Of a DNA stretch of 64,000 nt, positions 61,418 to 64,000 are shown piece after piece. Below the pieces are notes generated by a model. It was not told the DNA's origin. It saw nothing but the letters and a program-made list of their open reading frames with translations, and searched no databases. The stretch is from NCBI RefSeq assembly GCF_000025185.1, contig NC_013720.1, forward strand, positions 5,084,001 through 5,148,000. The letters run 5' to 3'. The position numbers and the translations under genes are program-made. Position 1 is the first letter of the stretch; every line of letters begins with the position of its first letter. Origin of the DNA: Pirellula staleyi DSM 6068 (GTDB lineage Bacteria > Planctomycetota > Planctomycetia > Pirellulales > Pirellulaceae).

Positions 61418-63751
61418 ATGTCTTGCTCGAAGAACAAACATCCTGCTGACCAGCTCACCGTAGGAAGACGCAGTTTTCTGGCGGCTTCGGGTGTAGTAGC
61501 GGCCGCGATTGCCACACCTTCCAATCTGCGTGGCGCAGCGGCTGATGAAGTCGTGTTTGCGAGCGCATTTCACGATACGCCCGATCGCGTTTGGCCCGGT
61601 CCTCTGTACTGGACCAACCCACTGCAAGACTGGCGCATCGCCGAGGGACGTCTCGAATGCATTAACGCGGCGCCAGGGCGAAATATTCATTTGCTCTCGC
61701 ACGACATTGCCAGTGGAGCAGGGGAGTTTGTCGCTGAAGTGACCCTCGGATCACTCGACGCGGAGCAACTGAGCGACAGCAAGGGCTCGGCCGGATTCTT
61801 GCTTGGCGTAAAGGGAGAACTACCCGACTATCGGCATCACTTGATTTATGGACGCGGTATTTTTGCCGGTATTCGAGCGGGCAACGAACTCGTGATTGGC
61901 AACGGCCCCCAAGCACCGAAAGTCAAACTCGATCTTGCGAGTTCCTCGGTAAAGCTGATCCTCCGCGCGTCGCTGGACGAAGATGGCATGAAGCCAGTCG
62001 TCAGTCTCGAAGCGATCGATCCCACGACTGATACACTCCTCGCCACGGTGACGCACAAGCAGCTCGCCGCTGTCGATATCGCTGGCAATGCCGTGCTTAC
62101 CGCCAATTTTGCTCCCCCAGCTCCAACCGGAAAGAAAAACGCTGGCACGGCGAGTGGCCCACCCGAGCGCTGGTGGTTTAATCACTGGAAACTGAGTGGA
62201 TCGCTGGTTCGATATCATGCCGATCGTCACTTCGGCCCGATCTGTTTTGTGCACTTCACGCTGCACGATCGTCAGCTGAAACTCACCGCGCAGCTGGCGC
62301 CACTGGGAGAGTTCGACTCTCCCACCGTCTCGCTGCAATTCCCCGGTGCAGCCGCCGAGAGCAAGCCCATCGTCGCGAAGATCGATCCTGCTTCGCGCAC
62401 CGCGCACTTTGCCACTAAAGAAATTGATCCGGCACTCGATACCAAGTTTCAGCTCACTACCTACCTGACCTCGAAGAGTGGGAAACAAACGGAGTATTCC
62501 TACGAAGGTATCGTCCGCCGCGAGCCCAAGCACGACGAACCACTGAAAGTGGCTGACATCTCTTGCAACGCACACTATGCCTTTCCGAATATCGAGTGTG
62601 CTGCTGCGGTGGCGAAGCTCGATCCCGATCTCATCGCGTTCACGGGGGATCAGTACTACGAACCGAGTGGCGGTTTCGGCGTTGATCGATCGAGCATCGA
62701 GCGCTCGCTGCTCGACGTACTCCGTAAATGGATGCTGCATGGCTGGACATGGCACGAACTCACGCGCTCGCGCCCCTCGATTTCCATTCCCGATGATCAC
62801 GATGTGTACCACGGAAACTTGTGGGGCGAAGGTGGAAAAGAAGCACCCGGCACAGTCCCCGCTTCCGAAGCCAAAGGTGGCTATAAGATGTTCGCCGAGT
62901 TTGTGAACGTGGTGCATCGCCAGCAGACTTCGCACCATCCCGACTCCCCCGCGAAGCCTGAAAAGCAAGGAATTACTGGCTATTTTGGGCCTCTCACTTG
63001 GGGCGGCGTCAGCTTCGCGATTCTTGCAGATCGCCAGTACAAGAGTGGTCCCGATGGCAAAGTTCCTGCCACGACGAGTGGACGAGCTGACCATGTGAAC
63101 GATCCGAACTTCGATCCGTCGACCGCCGATCTCGATGGGCTCAGCTTGCTCGGTGAGCAGCAGATGAAGTTCCTGAAAGCATGGACGACCGATTGGCGTG
63201 GGGCCGCCATGAAAGCGGTCATTTCGCAAACGATCTTCACGGCGATGGCAACGCATCATGGTCAGAACAACAACCTTCTCGTGGCCGACTATGACACGAA
63301 CGCTTGGCCGCAGAAAGCACGCAACAGCGCAGTCGATCTTCTGCGACAATCGGCTGCAGTGCATCTCGCAGGGGATCAACATCTTCCTGCCGTGGTGCGC
63401 TATGGCACCACTGAAGCACGCGACGGTGGTTTTGCCTTTGCTTCCCCTGCGGTCAACAACCTCTATCCACGATGGTTTTTGCCTCAGCAACCGGGCGAGA
63501 ATCGGAAGGCCGACGATGACGGCCATCTCGGCGACTTTCGCGACAGCTTTGGACATCCGCTGACTGTGGTAGCGGTCGCTAATCCAGCCCTCACTTTCGC
63601 AGGTGGCTTGCTCGAGCGAGAAGTACAAAAATCGGCCGGCTATGGACTCGTAACGTTCGACAAACAGCAACGCAAGATCGAAATCGGGATGCTGGCCCGC
63701 TGCTGGTCGATCCGACGGAAGAAAATTCGCAGTTTGCAGGATGGCCAGTGA
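61418..63751 (+). CDS. PhoD-like phosphatase/phosphodiesterase, frameshifted near its 3' end
   Basis: From ATG 61418 the 777 codons carry a twin-arginine signal (TVGRRSFLAASGVVAAA), a beta-sandwich N-terminal domain (about 40-370) and a calcineurin-like domain: VADISCNAH, FTGDQYYEP, IPDDHDVYHGNLWG and HLAGDQHLP. These supply metal ligands typical of PhoD-type enzymes. Near the end the frame reads RCWSIRRKKIRSLQDGQ and stops; the -1 frame instead reads VDPTEENSQFAGWPVKISQ and continues past the window. This points to a one-base deletion near 63706, so the true C-terminus is longer. The enzyme probably removes phosphate from the same polysaccharide that the sulfatases process. Confidence 0.78.
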   Translation: MSCSKNKHPADQLTVGRRSFLAASGVVAAAIATPSNLRGAAADEVVFASAFHDTPDRVWPGPLYWTNPLQDWRIAEGRLECINAAPGRNIHLLSHDIASGAGEFVAEVTLGSLDAEQLSDSKGSAGFLLGVKGELPDYRHHLIYGRGIFAGIRAGNELVIGNGPQAPKVKLDLASSSVKLILRASLDEDGMKPVVSLEAIDPTTDTLLATVTHKQLAAVDIAGNAVLTANFAPPAPTGKKNAGTASGPPERWWFNHWKLSGSLVRYHADRHFGPICFVHFTLHDRQLKLTAQLAPLGEFDSPTVSLQFPGAAAESKPIVAKIDPASRTAHFATKEIDPALDTKFQLTTYLTSKSGKQTEYSYEGIVRREPKHDEPLKVADISCNAHYAFPNIECAAAVAKLDPDLIAFTGDQYYEPSGGFGVDRSSIERSLLDVLRKWMLHGWTWHELTRSRPSISIPDDHDVYHGNLWGEGGKEAPGTVPASEAKGGYKMFAEFVNVVHRQQTSHHPDSPAKPEKQGITGYFGPLTWGGVSFAILADRQYKSGPDGKVPATTSGRADHVNDPNFDPSTADLDGLSLLGEQQMKFLKAWTTDWRGAAMKAVISQTIFTAMATHHGQNNNLLVADYDTNAWPQKARNSAVDLLRQSAAVHLAGDQHLPAVVRYGTTEARDGGFAFASPAVNNLYPRWFLPQQPGENRKADDDGHLGDFRDSFGHPLTVVAVANPALTFAGGLLEREVQKSAGYGLVTFDKQQRKIEIGMLARCWSIRRKKIRSLQDGQ

Positions 63752-64000
63752 AAATCAGCCAGCTTGATAACCTCGGCGAGTTGCGTGGCGCACTCCTGCC
63801 AACGATCGAGGTCGCAGGGGCTGTCGATCCGCTGCTCGAGGTTCGTAGCGAGAACGCAGAACTCGTCTACATCATCCGCTTACAAGGGACCAAGCATCAG
63901 CCTCGCGTCCGCGCCGCTGGCAACTACCAGGTAACCATTCGCGACGATATCACCGGAAAATCAAAAACGCTTCAGCTGACCGCCACCGCGAGCAACGATG
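63748..64000 (+). CDS. Frameshifted C-terminal part of the phosphatase (runs off the window)
   Basis: The frame that holds VDPTEENSQFAGWPVKISQ (from 63706) stays open to the window end and passes through a GTG at 63748 that overlaps the upstream stop as GTGA. It encodes a beta-rich domain with LPTIEVAGAVDPLLEV, ELVYIIRLQGTKHQP and YQVTIRDD, an Ig-like or carbohydrate-associated module. It could be read as a separate coupled gene, but the upstream codons in the same frame look coding, so it is more likely the displaced tail of the phosphatase. Confidence 0.55.
   Translation, partial: MKISQLDNLGELRGALLPTIEVAGAVDPLLEVRSENAELVYIIRLQGTKHQPRVRAAGNYQVTIRDDITGKSKTLQLTATASND

Noticed and set aside
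61820-63670. Minus-strand open frame of 616 codons opposite the phosphatase
   Set aside because: The plus strand shows Tat signal, metal-binding motifs and operon position. The antisense frame has no recognisable domain.
63700-63712. Programmed -1 frameshift in the phosphatase
   Set aside because: There is no X XXY YYZ slippery heptamer and no obvious downstream stem or pseudoknot. A one-base deletion or sequence error is simpler.
1-64000. CRISPR arrays, insertion sequences, prophage genes, rRNA and tRNA genes
   Set aside because: No regularly spaced repeat, transposase, integrase or RNA-gene signature was found on reading either strand.

Overview
The window is 64 kb of moderately GC-rich, densely packed bacterial chromosome. 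It looks like a planctomycete, most likely Pirellula-like (family Pirellulaceae). That call rests on gene content: several S1C/PDZ proteases, an ECF sigma factor paired with a FecR-LamG protein, a membrane serine/threonine kinase, three secreted sulfatases with a PhoD-like phosphatase, a DUF1080 protein with a twin-arginine signal, a PSP1 protein and a DUF4404 protein. No marker gene here fixes the species. I saw no rRNA, tRNA, CRISPR array, transposase or phage genes.

Layout. 0-7.5 kb: partial glgC, a methyltransferase, a divergent MurE-like ligase followed by a truncated MurF-like protein without a P-loop, a highly structured non-coding stretch (4330-4547), a small membrane protein, a FabG-type reductase and a Gfo/Idh-like protein with a membrane tail. 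7.7-12.7 kb: a cysteine-rich lipoprotein, an HtrA protease, overlapping thiL-tsaE and a secreted HELFH protein. 13-17.6 kb: nucleotide-sugar enzymes (UDPGP-type and manC), a secreted alpha/beta hydrolase and yqgF. 17.7-20.4 kb: DUF4404, a catalytically dead S1C paralogue with a nested PDZ domain, and an intact S1C protease, all on the minus strand. 21-31 kb: an epimerase-like protein, secreted or lipoproteins, an MBL hydrolase, the ECF sigma/FecR-LamG pair, a peroxiredoxin and an HD phosphohydrolase.

31-46 kb: a large secreted protein, an S9 peptidase overlapping an amidase, a gamma-carbonic anhydrase-like protein, a PSP1 protein, bioB, a beta-propeller protein, a dihaem cytochrome c peroxidase, leuCD and a serine/threonine kinase overlapping a small upstream gene. 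46.9-54.9 kb: a NarL-type regulator, an enolase-superfamily enzyme, an EI24 membrane protein, a DegT-family aminotransferase, surE, csrA, a TPR protein and a PNPOx-family protein. 54.9-55.5 kb is distinctly AT-richer and carries a small TPR gene and a perfect palindrome. 55.5-64 kb: a DUF1080 protein facing a tandem run of three sulfatases and a PhoD-like phosphatase, which probably removes ester groups from polysaccharide. The phosphatase gene has a -1 frameshift near its end and its tail runs off the window.

The strongest unusual signals are the MurE/MurF-like pair with altered catalytic and substrate residues, the protease/pseudoprotease pair, the multi-helix RNA candidate at 4330-4547, the csrA start region and the frameshifted phosphatase.
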